A stretch of 64,000 bases of DNA from Vagococcus allomyrinae (lineage in GTDB: Bacteria; Bacillota; Bacilli; Lactobacillales; Vagococcaceae), in NCBI RefSeq assembly GCF_017829975.1, contig NZ_JAEEGA010000023.1, forward strand, positions 1 through 64,000, given 5' to 3'. The stretch's first letter is position 1. Each line of letters begins with the position of its first letter. The notes under the pieces are model-generated. The model did no database searches. It saw nothing but the letters and a program-made list of their open reading frames with translations, and had not been told where the DNA came from. A program made the translations under genes and the position numbers. Shown here piece by piece: positions 9,277 to 17,121 of the stretch.

Positions 9277-10170
9277 TTAACCTTTAATCGCCCCAACCAT
9301 AATGCCTTTTTCGAAATATTTTGCAACAATTGGATAAAAGAGCAAAACTGGTATGCTTGAAATAACAACCACACTATATTTGATGGTTTGTTTAATCATA
9401 CTGACTTCCGCCTGACTGCTGCTCATGATTTGCTGATTGGCCGCATCGCCCATTTGATTTTGGATCAGTATCTCTCGCAAGATCAATTGGAGGGGAAATA
9501 GTTCCCGATCAGATAAGTAAATCATGGCATCAAAGTAACCGTTCCAACGACCAACGCCATAAAACATCATCATTACCGCAATAATCGGCGTCGAGAGTGG
9601 CAAGACGACTTTCCATAACAATTGCATGTCCGTGCAGCCATCGATAAAGGCACTCTCTTCTAATTCACGGGGAATATTTTGTTGGAAGTAAGTTCGCATA
9701 ATAATCATGTTATAGACCCCAACTGCCCCCGGTAAGATCATCACCCAGATGGTATTAATGATGCCTAATTTTTGATTGACTAAATAGGTGGGAATCAGCC
9801 CACCTGAGAAAAACATCGTAAACGTAAACAGAAACGTGATGATATTACGGCCTTTAAAATCACGACGAGACAATGGGTAAGCTGCTAACGTGGTCATTAA
9901 GACATTAATCATTGTTCCTAAACCGGTGTAAATCACGGCATTTTTAAAGCCAATCCAAATATCGCGATTTTCAAAAACTTTTCTGTAACCATTAAAAGTA
10001 AAGCCTTTTGGCCATAATAAAATGGGACTATCAAAAATTTTAGTCGGGTCGCTTAAGGAGGCTGCCACCACAAACAAAATCGGGTAAAAAATTAACAGGA
10101 CGATCACAGTGATCAGAATTGTATTCACAACATCAAATAGTTTATCTTCTCTTGAGCGATTATTTCTCAT
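9277..10170 (-). CDS. Carbohydrate ABC importer permease, LplC/YtcP-like
   Basis: This 297-residue permease has six predicted membrane helices and the cytoplasmic coupling loop EESAFIDGCTDMQLLWKVV, the EAA motif that contacts the ATPase. The C-terminal block YFEKGIMVGAIKG is typical of LplC/YtcP-type permeases. It pairs with the LplB-like protein encoded 10 bases upstream. No ATPase gene is present in the operon, so a shared MsmX/MsmK-type ATPase encoded elsewhere is expected. Confidence 0.88.
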   Translation of the reverse strand: MRNNRSREDKLFDVVNTILITVIVLLIFYPILFVVAASLSDPTKIFDSPILLWPKGFTFNGYRKVFENRDIWIGFKNAVIYTGLGTMINVLMTTLAAYPLSRRDFKGRNIITFLFTFTMFFSGGLIPTYLVNQKLGIINTIWVMILPGAVGVYNMIIMRTYFQQNIPRELEESAFIDGCTDMQLLWKVVLPLSTPIIAVMMMFYGVGRWNGYFDAMIYLSDRELFPLQLILREILIQNQMGDAANQQIMSSSQAEVSMIKQTIKYSVVVISSIPVLLFYPIVAKYFEKGIMVGAIKG

Positions 10171-10179
10171 ATTCCCCTC

Positions 10180-11115
10180 CTACCATAAACTGTTCTCTCC
10201 TGTTTTTTGCGCAATTTTATTGACGATAAACAAGATAACAAAGTTCACTAAATTATTAAATAAGCCAACTGCTGCTGAAAAACTATACTCAGCATTTAAA
10301 ATCCCTGCCTTGTAAATGTAGGTCGAAAGGACTTCCGATGTTGCCAGATTGGCATCGTTTTGTAATAACAACACTTTTTCAAACCCGACTGACATGATGC
10401 TTCCTGTTGCTAGAATGGTTGAAATAACAATCGTCGGCATGATGGCGGGAATTGTAATATGGCGCATGCATTGGATTCGGGAAGCTCCTTCTAAATAAGC
10501 GGCCTCGTATTGATCTTGGGGAATGCCTGACATAGCTGCTGTATAGATTAATGTCCCCCAACCAACGCCTTGCCAGACCCCTGACCAAACAAAGACATGA
10601 GGAAACATTTTGGCATCTCCTAAAAAATCAATTGGCTTCATCCCAAAAAACTTAATGACTTCATTGATGACCCCATCGACGGGAGAGGTGAAGAAAAAAA
10701 CCATGCCGACGACAATGACCACTGAAATAAAATTGGGGATGTAAGAAATTGTTTGGGTGATGGATTTAAATTTTTTGCTGCGAACCTCATTGAACATTAA
10801 AGCCAAGATAATCGGCAAAGGAACACCTATCAGCAAGCTATAAATACTGATACGCAAGGTATTCACGATAACATCTTTAAAATAAAAAGCATTAAAAAAG
10901 CGGGTAAAATGCTGAAAGCCGACCCAGGGGCTACCGGAAATACCCAGTGCTGGCGAATAATCTTTAAAGGCGATAATCACCCCGTACATCGGCCAATAAT
11001 TCCAAATAAGTAAACTAACTAAAGGTAGTAACATCATCAAGTACAACCATTTTTGTCGTGAGAAAATTTGCGCAATTCTTGAAAATGTCATTGTTGATTT
11101 GTTGACTTCTTTCAC
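10180..11115 (-). CDS. Carbohydrate ABC importer permease, LplB/YtcP-partner type
   Basis: This 311-residue, six-helix permease has the EAA loop YEAAYLEGASRIQCMRHITI and the family block WNYWPMYGVIIAFKDYSP near residue 38. It is the first membrane component after the binding-protein gene, separated from it by about 220 bases that hold two strong inverted repeats. It is typical of importers for complex oligosaccharides or alginate/pectin-type fragments; the substrate cannot be read from sequence. Confidence 0.88.
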   Translation of the reverse strand: MKEVNKSTMTFSRIAQIFSRQKWLYLMMLLPLVSLLIWNYWPMYGVIIAFKDYSPALGISGSPWVGFQHFTRFFNAFYFKDVIVNTLRISIYSLLIGVPLPIILALMFNEVRSKKFKSITQTISYIPNFISVVIVVGMVFFFTSPVDGVINEVIKFFGMKPIDFLGDAKMFPHVFVWSGVWQGVGWGTLIYTAAMSGIPQDQYEAAYLEGASRIQCMRHITIPAIMPTIVISTILATGSIMSVGFEKVLLLQNDANLATSEVLSTYIYKAGILNAEYSFSAAVGLFNNLVNFVILFIVNKIAQKTGENSLW

Positions 11116-11155
11116 CTTCCATACCCTCCTTGTATCAGTCTTTTAATTGATGAGC

Positions 11156-11210
11156 CTAGCTCAGACTAAGTAAAGGTGAAGCTTTTCACCTTTACTTAAA
11201 GTCAGGCTAG
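11156..11210. repeat. Large inverted repeat between binding protein and permease genes
   Basis: AGTAAAGGTGAA (11169-11180) pairs perfectly with TTCACCTTTACT (11185-11196) around a 4-base loop. Outer blocks GACT/AGTC and CTAG/CTAG extend the stem. No T-tract follows on the minus strand, so a stabilising 3' end or processing structure is more likely than a strong terminator. It directly abuts palindromic element copy A. Confidence 0.75.
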
Positions 11211-11295
11211 ATAGTTCCCGTTAAACTTTCAGCCAGAAAAACGCTGAAAGTGCCACGCTTGAGGACTGATTATGCGAATTATCCAATGGAACTAT
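11211..11295 (-). repeat. Palindromic element, copy A (85 bp, internal deletion)
   Basis: Ends are ATAGTTCCC and TGGAACTAT, with the core CTTTCAGC...GCTGAAAG. It is nearly identical to copy B but lacks 21 bases between two TTCCC direct repeats, removing most of one arm. Homology with copy B continues past the right end (TGTTTGATT, then TTTAACA). It sits in the intergenic gap of the sugar importer operon. Confidence 0.8.
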
Positions 11296-11337
11296 TTGTT
11301 TGATTGTTTAACATACTGTCGATAGTTGTTTCCCACC

Positions 11338-12906
11338 TTAACTTTCTTTGTATCGTTTATACTGAGTTTGTTTAATTTTTAAGTACTCATCAACACCCAT
11401 TTTTTTCAAGGTCTCGATATAGGTTTTCCACTCTTTGTCGATGTCTTTCTTGCCTGTCACAAAGTCAACTCTCATTTGGCCCACATAATTGCCAACATCG
11501 GCCATGATTGAACTTGAACGATTGGCCTCTTCAATGGTTGCTGGTAAATCTGGTAACATGACGCTAGGTAATGTCTCCTCCGTTAAATCAGCATAGACAG
11601 GTGTCTCTTTACGCCCAGCTGCGTCTCTGATTTCAGCTGGCAGTTCCACATACGGGAAATACCCACCATAAACATTATCGACATATTGGAAAGCACCTAA
11701 ACCAATCCCATCTTTATAGTTGAGAATCTCGTCGATATAAACTTTCTTCCCATCTTCAAGATTGTAAGTAACGCCTTCTTTGCCTAAGTAACCAAATTCG
11801 CTTCCTTCATCACTATAAAAATAGTCAACCCATTCCAAAATTTTACCAGGATTAGCAGCCTCTTTGGTAATAACCAAGCTTGAGGCTCCTGCTACTGGTG
11901 AATCGGTTAAGGAAGCCGTATCGCCATTGGGCCCAGCGAGCACGTTGATCGCCACATAATTATCTTTAACTGACTCGCCGATATAATCTGGCGCTGCCCA
12001 ATTCCACGCACCAACTGTGTCTTTGGCAGCATCTGCTGTCCATTTATCGTACTCAACGCCACTGAACGCTTGCTGATTGATGGCCCCTTTTTCGTATAAA
12101 TCCCGTTGATATTTTAATAACTCTTTGTATTCGTCAGCTGCAATGGTCACTTGAATGTCATCATCTTGATCAATATAGATAAAATTACCAAGTGCCTTGC
12201 GTCCACCATTTCCAATCCCGAAAGATCCCATCAGCATTTGCTCAAATGTCCAACCAATTGACCCGCTTGGCATATACCAACCTTGTTCATCTTTTTGGCC
12301 ATTGCCATTTGGATCTTCATTAACAAATGCCACTAAAGCTTTTTCTAATTCTGCCGTCGTTTTCGGCACTTCCATCTTTAGGTTATCCAACCAAGTTTTA
12401 TTGATCCACAATCGAATGGTTCGATTTCCTTCAGGATACGGATCCAAATAAGGGGTGGCATAAATATGGCCGTCGGCACTGGTTAGGCCCTTTCTAACAT
12501 CTTCGTTTTCATCCAAAAATGACTGTAAGTTTGGCGCATGTTTTTTTATCAAGTCCTCAAGGGGAATAAACATTTCCTGCTGACCATATTTTAATAGCTC
12601 GCCATTGCTCCAATCCACTTGATAAAAAGCATCAGGTAAAGTCTCACGAGTCAAAATAATGTTTTTCTTTTCGCCGATATCGGTCATCTCTTCCCAATTA
12701 ACCTTTACCCCGGACATTTTTTCATATTCTTGCCACATCCACAAATCTTTTGATGCAGGGCGTAAATCATTCCAACTAGGTCGCAATAATGAAATTGAGG
12801 ACACGTCTTCCTCTGTCGTCTTTTCTTTTTCAGTTTTTCCACAAGCGGCAAAGACTAAAGCACTGGCTAAAATAACTAAAACTGATAACTTTTTGCTTCG
12901 TTTCAT
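11338..12906 (-). CDS. Carbohydrate-binding lipoprotein of an ABC importer, LplA/YtcQ-like
   Basis: The 522-residue protein has a lipoprotein signal peptide with the lipobox FAAC (Cys22). The mature part resembles large extracellular family 1 solute-binding proteins of the LplA/YtcQ group (SWNDLRPASKDLWMWQEYEK; TPYLDPYPEGNR). It would capture an oligosaccharide outside the cell and hand it to the two permeases. An AGGAGGAG ribosome site is present. The promoter at 12950-12978 contains a palindromic operator and faces the divergent GntR/LacI-type regulator gene. No glycoside hydrolase is encoded nearby to hint at the sugar. Confidence 0.9.
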   Translation of the reverse strand: MKRSKKLSVLVILASALVFAACGKTEKEKTTEEDVSSISLLRPSWNDLRPASKDLWMWQEYEKMSGVKVNWEEMTDIGEKKNIILTRETLPDAFYQVDWSNGELLKYGQQEMFIPLEDLIKKHAPNLQSFLDENEDVRKGLTSADGHIYATPYLDPYPEGNRTIRLWINKTWLDNLKMEVPKTTAELEKALVAFVNEDPNGNGQKDEQGWYMPSGSIGWTFEQMLMGSFGIGNGGRKALGNFIYIDQDDDIQVTIAADEYKELLKYQRDLYEKGAINQQAFSGVEYDKWTADAAKDTVGAWNWAAPDYIGESVKDNYVAINVLAGPNGDTASLTDSPVAGASSLVITKEAANPGKILEWVDYFYSDEGSEFGYLGKEGVTYNLEDGKKVYIDEILNYKDGIGLGAFQYVDNVYGGYFPYVELPAEIRDAAGRKETPVYADLTEETLPSVMLPDLPATIEEANRSSSIMADVGNYVGQMRVDFVTGKKDIDKEWKTYIETLKKMGVDEYLKIKQTQYKRYKES

Positions 12907-12949
12907 TTAAACTCCTCCTAAATTCGATATACTCACTATAACAAAAATA

Positions 12950-12978
12950 ATTATATGATATATCAAGTTATAAGTCAA
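12950..12978 (-). promoter_or_regulatory. Promoter of the sugar importer operon with embedded operator
   Basis: On the minus strand the -35 is TTGACT (12978-12973), the spacer is exactly 17 bases, and the -10 is TATAAT (12955-12950). The palindrome TGATATATCA (12956-12965) lies inside the spacer against the -10, and the same palindrome recurs in front of the regulator gene. Binding there would block RNA polymerase. Confidence 0.85.
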
Positions 12979-13063
12979 ACGCTTTCTTTTTTTCAAACGT
13001 TTATGGCTAACCCCTTTAAAATAAGGATTGTTTATCTGGATACCCATACCAAGTCATCTGTGC

Positions 13064-13085
13064 TATAATGAATTTGATATATCAA
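13064..13085 (+). promoter_or_regulatory. Autoregulated promoter of the GntR/LacI-type regulator
   Basis: An extended -10 (TGC then TATAAT, 13064-13069) is followed by the 12-base palindrome TTGATATATCAA (13074-13085), which covers the transcription start. The palindrome shares TGATATATCA with the importer promoter, which indicates one regulator binding both sites. Confidence 0.8.
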
Positions 13086-13103
13086 CCTATAGGAGTGATA
13101 CTC

Positions 13104-14177
13104 ATGGCAAAACTTCCTTTATACCAACAAATAATTGACGATTTGGCAAAAAAAATAGCAAACGGTGTTCTAAAACCTGGTGAACAACTCCCGACAGAGA
13201 TAGCCTTAGCTGAAGAATATAACGTCAGTCGAATCACCTCAAAACGCGCGCTCACAGAATTGGAAAATCAAGAAATCATCTATCGCCTTCAAGGTAAAGG
13301 CAGCTTTGTCTCAGAACCTGCGAGAGCGACTAAATTGATCAGTCAGATGAAGGATCGTCATGAAATTTTACTGATTATGCCCTTTGCTGAAAATACTGGC
13401 ATGTCGGCTTACGCTGAAGGTGTGGTCTCTTTTTTAAGACAAACCCATTACACCATCAACATTGAAACCCATAAGTATGCTAATCAGCGGGAATTATTAT
13501 TGACCCTTGATCATTATGCAGGTTTAATCATCTACCCCATGACCAGCACGAGTGATTTAGATATTCTCTACTATCGTCAGCTACAACAGTTTCCGATGGT
13601 CTCAATCGATAAACAACTAGAAGGTCTGACCATCAACTGCGTCACCGCAAACAACTTTACTGGCGGATATGAGCTAACCAAGTTACTGATAGCGGCCGGC
13701 CATAGGAAAATCTTATACATCTCAACACAAGCGGTTGACACAACGACCACTGTTCGAGATCGTTATTTTGGCTACTTAAAAGCCTTATTTGAACACGATA
13801 TTCAATTTCACAGTGAAAATGTTAAGCCAGTTGCTGACGATGAGGCCTTTTATCACGAGATCGTTAAGTATGCAAAAAATTACAACATTACGGCCATCGT
13901 CGCCGAAAATGATTTAACGGCCATGCTGCTCATGTCTGCTGCAAAGGAAAGCGGCTTATCCCTGCCAAAAGACTTATCCATCGTCGGCTTTGACAATATC
14001 CAAGCTTCTACCTTAATTGAACCAGCCTTAACGACTGCTGCTCAAGACTTCCATTTGATGGGAGTCAAAGCTGCTGAAATACTGGTTAACCAAATCGAAC
14101 ACCCTAAATCGCCCATTGAACAAGTTGTGGTAGATGTGGATATCATTAATCGTCAGTCCATCGCTTTAAAGACATAA
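13104..14177 (+). CDS. GntR-type DNA-binding / LacI-type sensor repressor (AraR-like architecture)
   Basis: The start at 13104 (AGGAGTG 8 bases upstream) gives 357 residues; an upstream ATG at 13068 lies inside the operator and is rejected. Residues 1-70 are a GntR-family winged helix (LPLYQQIIDDLAKKI; PGEQLPTEIALAEEYNVSR). Residues about 85-350 are a periplasmic-binding-protein-like sugar sensor with LacI features (KDLSIVGFDNIQASTLIEP). This hybrid is the AraR arrangement. It is divergent from the LplA-like gene and both promoters carry TGATATATCA, so it probably represses the importer until a sugar binds. Confidence 0.88.
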   Translation: MAKLPLYQQIIDDLAKKIANGVLKPGEQLPTEIALAEEYNVSRITSKRALTELENQEIIYRLQGKGSFVSEPARATKLISQMKDRHEILLIMPFAENTGMSAYAEGVVSFLRQTHYTINIETHKYANQRELLLTLDHYAGLIIYPMTSTSDLDILYYRQLQQFPMVSIDKQLEGLTINCVTANNFTGGYELTKLLIAAGHRKILYISTQAVDTTTTVRDRYFGYLKALFEHDIQFHSENVKPVADDEAFYHEIVKYAKNYNITAIVAENDLTAMLLMSAAKESGLSLPKDLSIVGFDNIQASTLIEPALTTAAQDFHLMGVKAAEILVNQIEHPKSPIEQVVVDVDIINRQSIALKT

Positions 14178-14230
14178 AAAAACAGACGACTGAGCTCTGG
14201 CATGATGCCTTTTCTCAGTCGTCTGTTTGG
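14178..14230. terminator. Terminator between the regulator gene and the small basic ORF
   Basis: AAACAGACGACTGAG pairs perfectly with CTCAGTCGTCTGTTT. A runs before the stem and TTT after it allow use in both directions. Confidence 0.85.
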
Positions 14231-14233
14231 CTG

Positions 14234-14410
14234 TTAATAACCTTTAGATTGCCATTTGATGGTCTTTCGTGTTGCTCTTGGTGTTCTAACACGAATATTT
14301 AAGCTCTTGCCTTTTGCTTTAGCATCGGCTTTACGAATATCAACTGCAACCTCATTTTTTAATACTTGGTATTGTTGATAAATTCTTTCTTTTAAGTCTG
14401 GTCTCTTCAT
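14234..14410 (-). CDS. Small basic protein, unknown function
   Basis: With the start at 14410 (AAAGGGG upstream) the product has 58 residues. It is rich in Lys and Arg, with a helical N-terminal half (MKRPDLKERIYQQYQVLKNE) and a basic C-terminal half (RVRTPRATRKTIKWQSKGY). It has no membrane segment. I do not recognise a family. The basic tail would fit nucleic acid or ribosome binding, but that is only a guess from charge. It is monocistronic, next to two tRNA genes. Confidence 0.6.
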   Translation of the reverse strand: MKRPDLKERIYQQYQVLKNEVAVDIRKADAKAKGKSLNIRVRTPRATRKTIKWQSKGY

Positions 14411-14562
14411 CTTTACGCCCCTTTCTCCAACTCTGTTCAAAAAAACAGAACTTCTTTCGCTTTATCGTTCATTCCTAGTATAGCTAATCTCTGCCAGAAA
14501 TCCAACGAATACGCTGAGAACAATAAAAAAACTACCTCAACGTGGAAGTAGTTAGTCACTAA

Positions 14563-14634
14563 CTGGGCTAGCTGGATTCGAACCAACGAGTGACGGAGTC
14601 AAAGTCCGTTGCCTTACCGCTTGGCTATAGCCCA
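14563..14634 (-). tRNA. tRNA-Gln (anticodon TTG)
   Basis: The 72-base cloverleaf has acceptor strands TGGGCTA and TAGCCCA. The anticodon arm is ACGGACTTTGACTCCGT with TTG in the loop, and the T arm contains GGTTCGAATCC. CCA is not encoded. Confidence 0.96.
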
Positions 14635-14645
14635 AAATGTAAAAA

Positions 14646-14726
14646 TGGAGGAGAGTGGATTCGAACCACTGAACCCTAAGGAACGGATTTACAGTCCGTC
14701 GCGTTTAGCCACTTCGCTACTCCTCC
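14646..14726 (-). tRNA. tRNA-Tyr (anticodon GTA)
   Basis: The 81-base class II tRNA has acceptor GGAGGAG/CTCCTCC, an anticodon loop CTGTAAA, and a long variable arm, as expected for tyrosine. It is 11 bases upstream of tRNA-Gln on the same strand, so the two are probably co-transcribed. CCA is not encoded. Confidence 0.96.
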
Positions 14727-14876
14727 AAGACGAGTTTTAACCCGACTTCAATATAATAACCAATTTCCAAGAAAATTTCAAGTGTTATTTGATTTTTTTT
14801 TGAATTTTTTCATAATTTAGTGAATTCTCTTTATACAAGGCCCTTTTTCAGCTAACAAAAAACGCCTGAAGTCCTT

Positions 14877-15107
14877 CTACTGAAAGAGATTCCAGTGACT
14901 AATCAAGGTTTCGTAACCTTCGTCAAAAGATTTCACATATTTTGGCCCTTCGCCTTTAATTGTCACGACAAACTTACCAGATTCTAATTTTTCAACTTCG
15001 CCGATAACTTTTTTGCCAATACTTAATTCATGGACCTCAGCCGCTTGTCCATTTGCATTTTGTTTTTTTTCCACCACTGTGACTTCAATATCTTTATTTT
15101 TTTTCAT
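14877..15107 (-). CDS. DUF2969 family protein
   Basis: This 76-residue soluble protein contains ELSIGKKVIGEVEKLESGKF and ends SFDEGYETLISHWNLF, matching the Lactobacillales-restricted DUF2969 family. The function is unknown. It is a useful marker that this genome is a lactic acid bacterium. GAGG lies 6-7 bases before the ATG. Confidence 0.8.
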   Translation of the reverse strand: MKKNKDIEVTVVEKKQNANGQAAEVHELSIGKKVIGEVEKLESGKFVVTIKGEGPKYVKSFDEGYETLISHWNLFQ

Positions 15108-15219
15108 GCGATCAACTCCTCTTTTCCGTTCACTCAGATAGCTGGCCCTTTAGGTACTCCCAGTAAAATTTCTATCTTATACAAGATACCACATATCCGC
15201 CTAATTGTTAACTAGGTAG

Positions 15220-15248
15220 TTGCAGATTCTTCTCATAAGGTTGATAAT
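15220..15248 (+). promoter_or_regulatory. Putative promoter of the AEC transporter gene
   Basis: TTGCAG (15220-15225), a 17-base spacer and GATAAT (15243-15248) lie upstream of palindromic element copy B. If used, the element would be transcribed as part of the 5' untranslated region. Confidence 0.45.
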
Positions 15249-15257
15249 GGTTAATAT

Positions 15258-15363
15258 ATAGTTCCCATTAAATAATCATCCTTTCCCGTTAAACTTTCAG
15301 CCAAAAAAAAGCTGAAAGTACCACTCTTGGCGGATGATTATGCGAATTATCCAATGGAACTAT
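15258..15363 (-). repeat. Palindromic element, copy B (106 bp, intact)
   Basis: Ends ATAGTTCCC and TGGAACTAT form terminal inverted repeats. The arms AATCATCC and GGATGATT pair, and the central hairpin is CTTTCAGC...GCTGAAAG. It lies between the putative promoter and start codon of the AEC transporter gene. No clear target-site duplication is seen. Confidence 0.85.
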
Positions 15364-15403
15364 ATGTTTGATTATTTAACAGGATGTATATAGGAGGTTA
15401 GTT

Positions 15404-16318
15404 ATGTCTACTATTTTATTAAATGCATTTGGCTTATTTTTGATTATATTAGTTGGTTTTTTTCTAAAAAAAGGTGGGCTCGTCTCAAAATCAGATGGTA
15501 AAGTCTTGTCAAATATCATTGTCACCATTACGTTACCGGCCACAGTGATTGTCGGAATGAACACCATGAACATCACTGCTGATTTTATTTTACTGGCAAC
15601 CATTGCGGTGGCGATGAATTTAATTTTAGTCTTCACTGCTAAATTCCTTTGGCGCAAAGACAGTTATCTGGATAGGGTATTTTTTATGTACTGCATTTCG
15701 GGATATAATGTTGGCAATTTCACCTTGCCCTTTATCCAAAGTTTTTACCCACTGGCACTTCCCTATCTCTTTATGTTCGACGTTGGCAATTGCATCATGA
15801 TTGCAGGTGGCTCCAAAATAATCGTCGAAAGCAGTCATCCAGATTTTGATAAAAAACAAGCGACGCAGCTATTATCTCAAGCATTGTTGCGTTCAATTCC
15901 TTTTATGACCTATTTGATCATGGTCATTCTAAGATTCTTTAGCATTAGTTTACCAGCTTTTTCAATTGATATCTTTAAGCTTTTCTCAAGTGCCAATGGC
16001 TTTCTTTCCTTGTTGATGATTGGTATTTATTTAGAATTACACTTGCCAAAAACTGCGATGATTAAAGTTCTTAAAATCCTGTCATGGCGTTATGCCTTTG
16101 GGGCGTTATTCGCTATCCTCTTCTACTTTGTCCTCCCCTTTGACAACCCCTTGGTCAAAATCGTCTTAACGGTCTTAGCTTTTGCGCCGATTCCAACCTT
16201 TGCTGTCATCAACAGCGTAGCAGCAGGTGTCAAAGAAGAAGTGACCGGGTTTATCTCTTCTGTCAGCATCCTCTTGAGCCTGGCGATTATGACAATCGTG
16301 ATGATCCTGATCACTTAG
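15404..16318 (+). CDS. AEC-family transporter (auxin efflux carrier-like permease)
   Basis: The 304-residue protein has about ten hydrophobic helices in two halves. It opens with the AEC pattern FLIILVGFFLKKGGLVSKSD and has an internal SGYNVGNFTLPFIQSFY block. Bacterial AEC proteins export or exchange organic acids and amino acids (for example malate permeases); the substrate is not predictable here. A TAGGAGG ribosome site lies 6 bases from the ATG. Palindromic element copy B occupies the leader. Confidence 0.82.
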   Translation: MSTILLNAFGLFLIILVGFFLKKGGLVSKSDGKVLSNIIVTITLPATVIVGMNTMNITADFILLATIAVAMNLILVFTAKFLWRKDSYLDRVFFMYCISGYNVGNFTLPFIQSFYPLALPYLFMFDVGNCIMIAGGSKIIVESSHPDFDKKQATQLLSQALLRSIPFMTYLIMVILRFFSISLPAFSIDIFKLFSSANGFLSLLMIGIYLELHLPKTAMIKVLKILSWRYAFGALFAILFYFVLPFDNPLVKIVLTVLAFAPIPTFAVINSVAAGVKEEVTGFISSVSILLSLAIMTIVMILIT

Positions 16319-16356
16319 CACGTTGGCATCGACCTGGGGATGGCGGTTCACTACTA

Positions 16357-16389
16357 AAAAGAGGCTCTCAGCAATGAGGCCTCTTTTTA
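16357..16389. terminator. Terminator after the AEC transporter gene
   Basis: AAAAAGAGGC pairs with GCCTCTTTTT across a 12-base loop. Confidence 0.85.
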
Positions 16390-16435
16390 ATGTTTCAGAT
16401 TTAACTAGGCAGATCCCGGAAAATAAGTCGAATCG

Positions 16436-16468
16436 CTAGTTCCACTGGATTCTTTAAATAGGAGCTAG
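16436..16468. repeat. Remnant of the palindromic element (termini only)
   Basis: CTAGTTCCACTGGATT is followed at once by CTTTAAATAGGAGCTAG. These resemble the left and right ends of the palindromic family joined together, with the whole centre missing. Confidence 0.5.
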
Positions 16469-17118
16469 GTATTGGCTTCTGTTTTAATAGAAGATAAAAC
16501 ATTGTACCCTTTATCCTTTAAAATCGTACCAATGGCTGCTTCTTCAGCGTTAGACAGTTGCACGACAATGGTCGGCTGTTTCTCATTGCGGTAGACAACG
16601 ATTTGAACCACATTGATCTCATTTTCAGCAAATGTTTGGGCTAAATCGGCTAAAATCCCTTGATGGTCATCTTGAACTTCGATTACGAGACGCACCCCAT
16701 CTTGATTGTAGCCCGTGATTTCTAGAAAAGCGTCAAAAATATCGTTATTAGTAATGATCCCAACGATTTCACCACTTGCTGAACAAACAGGCAGTACGCC
16801 AACATTTTTCTGACGCATCTTATAAATGGCGTCTTCCAGCAACGCACCGGCTTCAATGGTTTCAACTTGTTTGATCATGACATCGGCAACGGTCGTCTTA
16901 TTTAATAAGTAGGTGGCTTCATAAACGCTTAAACTGGTCGCTTTCGAAGGCATCGCTTCTTGAATCGTACCTTCGGTTAAAAGACCGATCATCTTGCCGT
17001 TCTCAATGACTGGCAAACGATGGATCTGATGCTCATTCATCAATTCAACCGCATCGTTAATTTTGACTTCTTTTGTCACAGTGATTAATTTGGTGGACAT
17101 ATAATTTTCAACAATCAT
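16465..17118 (-). CDS. CBS-domain pair plus ACT domain protein (AcuB-like)
   Basis: The 217-residue protein has two CBS motifs at about 1-60 and 75-135 (LMNEHQIHRLPVIENGKMIG; MRQKNVGVLPVCSASGEIVG). A C-terminal ACT domain follows from about 140 (RLVIEVQDDHQGILADLAQT). CBS pairs sense adenosyl nucleotides and ACT domains sense amino acids. The gene follows livF by 3 bases, so it is the last gene of the branched-chain amino acid importer operon and may adjust transport or metabolism to amino acid supply; that role is inferred. Confidence 0.85.
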   Translation of the reverse strand: MIVENYMSTKLITVTKEVKINDAVELMNEHQIHRLPVIENGKMIGLLTEGTIQEAMPSKATSLSVYEATYLLNKTTVADVMIKQVETIEAGALLEDAIYKMRQKNVGVLPVCSASGEIVGIITNNDIFDAFLEITGYNQDGVRLVIEVQDDHQGILADLAQTFAENEINVVQIVVYRNEKQPTIVVQLSNAEEAAIGTILKDKGYNVLSSIKTEANT

Positions 17119-17121
17119 CAG

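Noticed and set aside
12971-13000. cre-like sequences near the sugar importer promoter (AAACGCTTTC, AAACGTTTA)
   Set aside because: Each has three or more mismatches to the CcpA consensus, too weak to list as sites.
15258-15363. Palindromic element read as a simple terminator of a plus- or minus-strand gene
   Set aside because: It is a 106-bp element with relatives at three other loci and no T-tract placed for termination.
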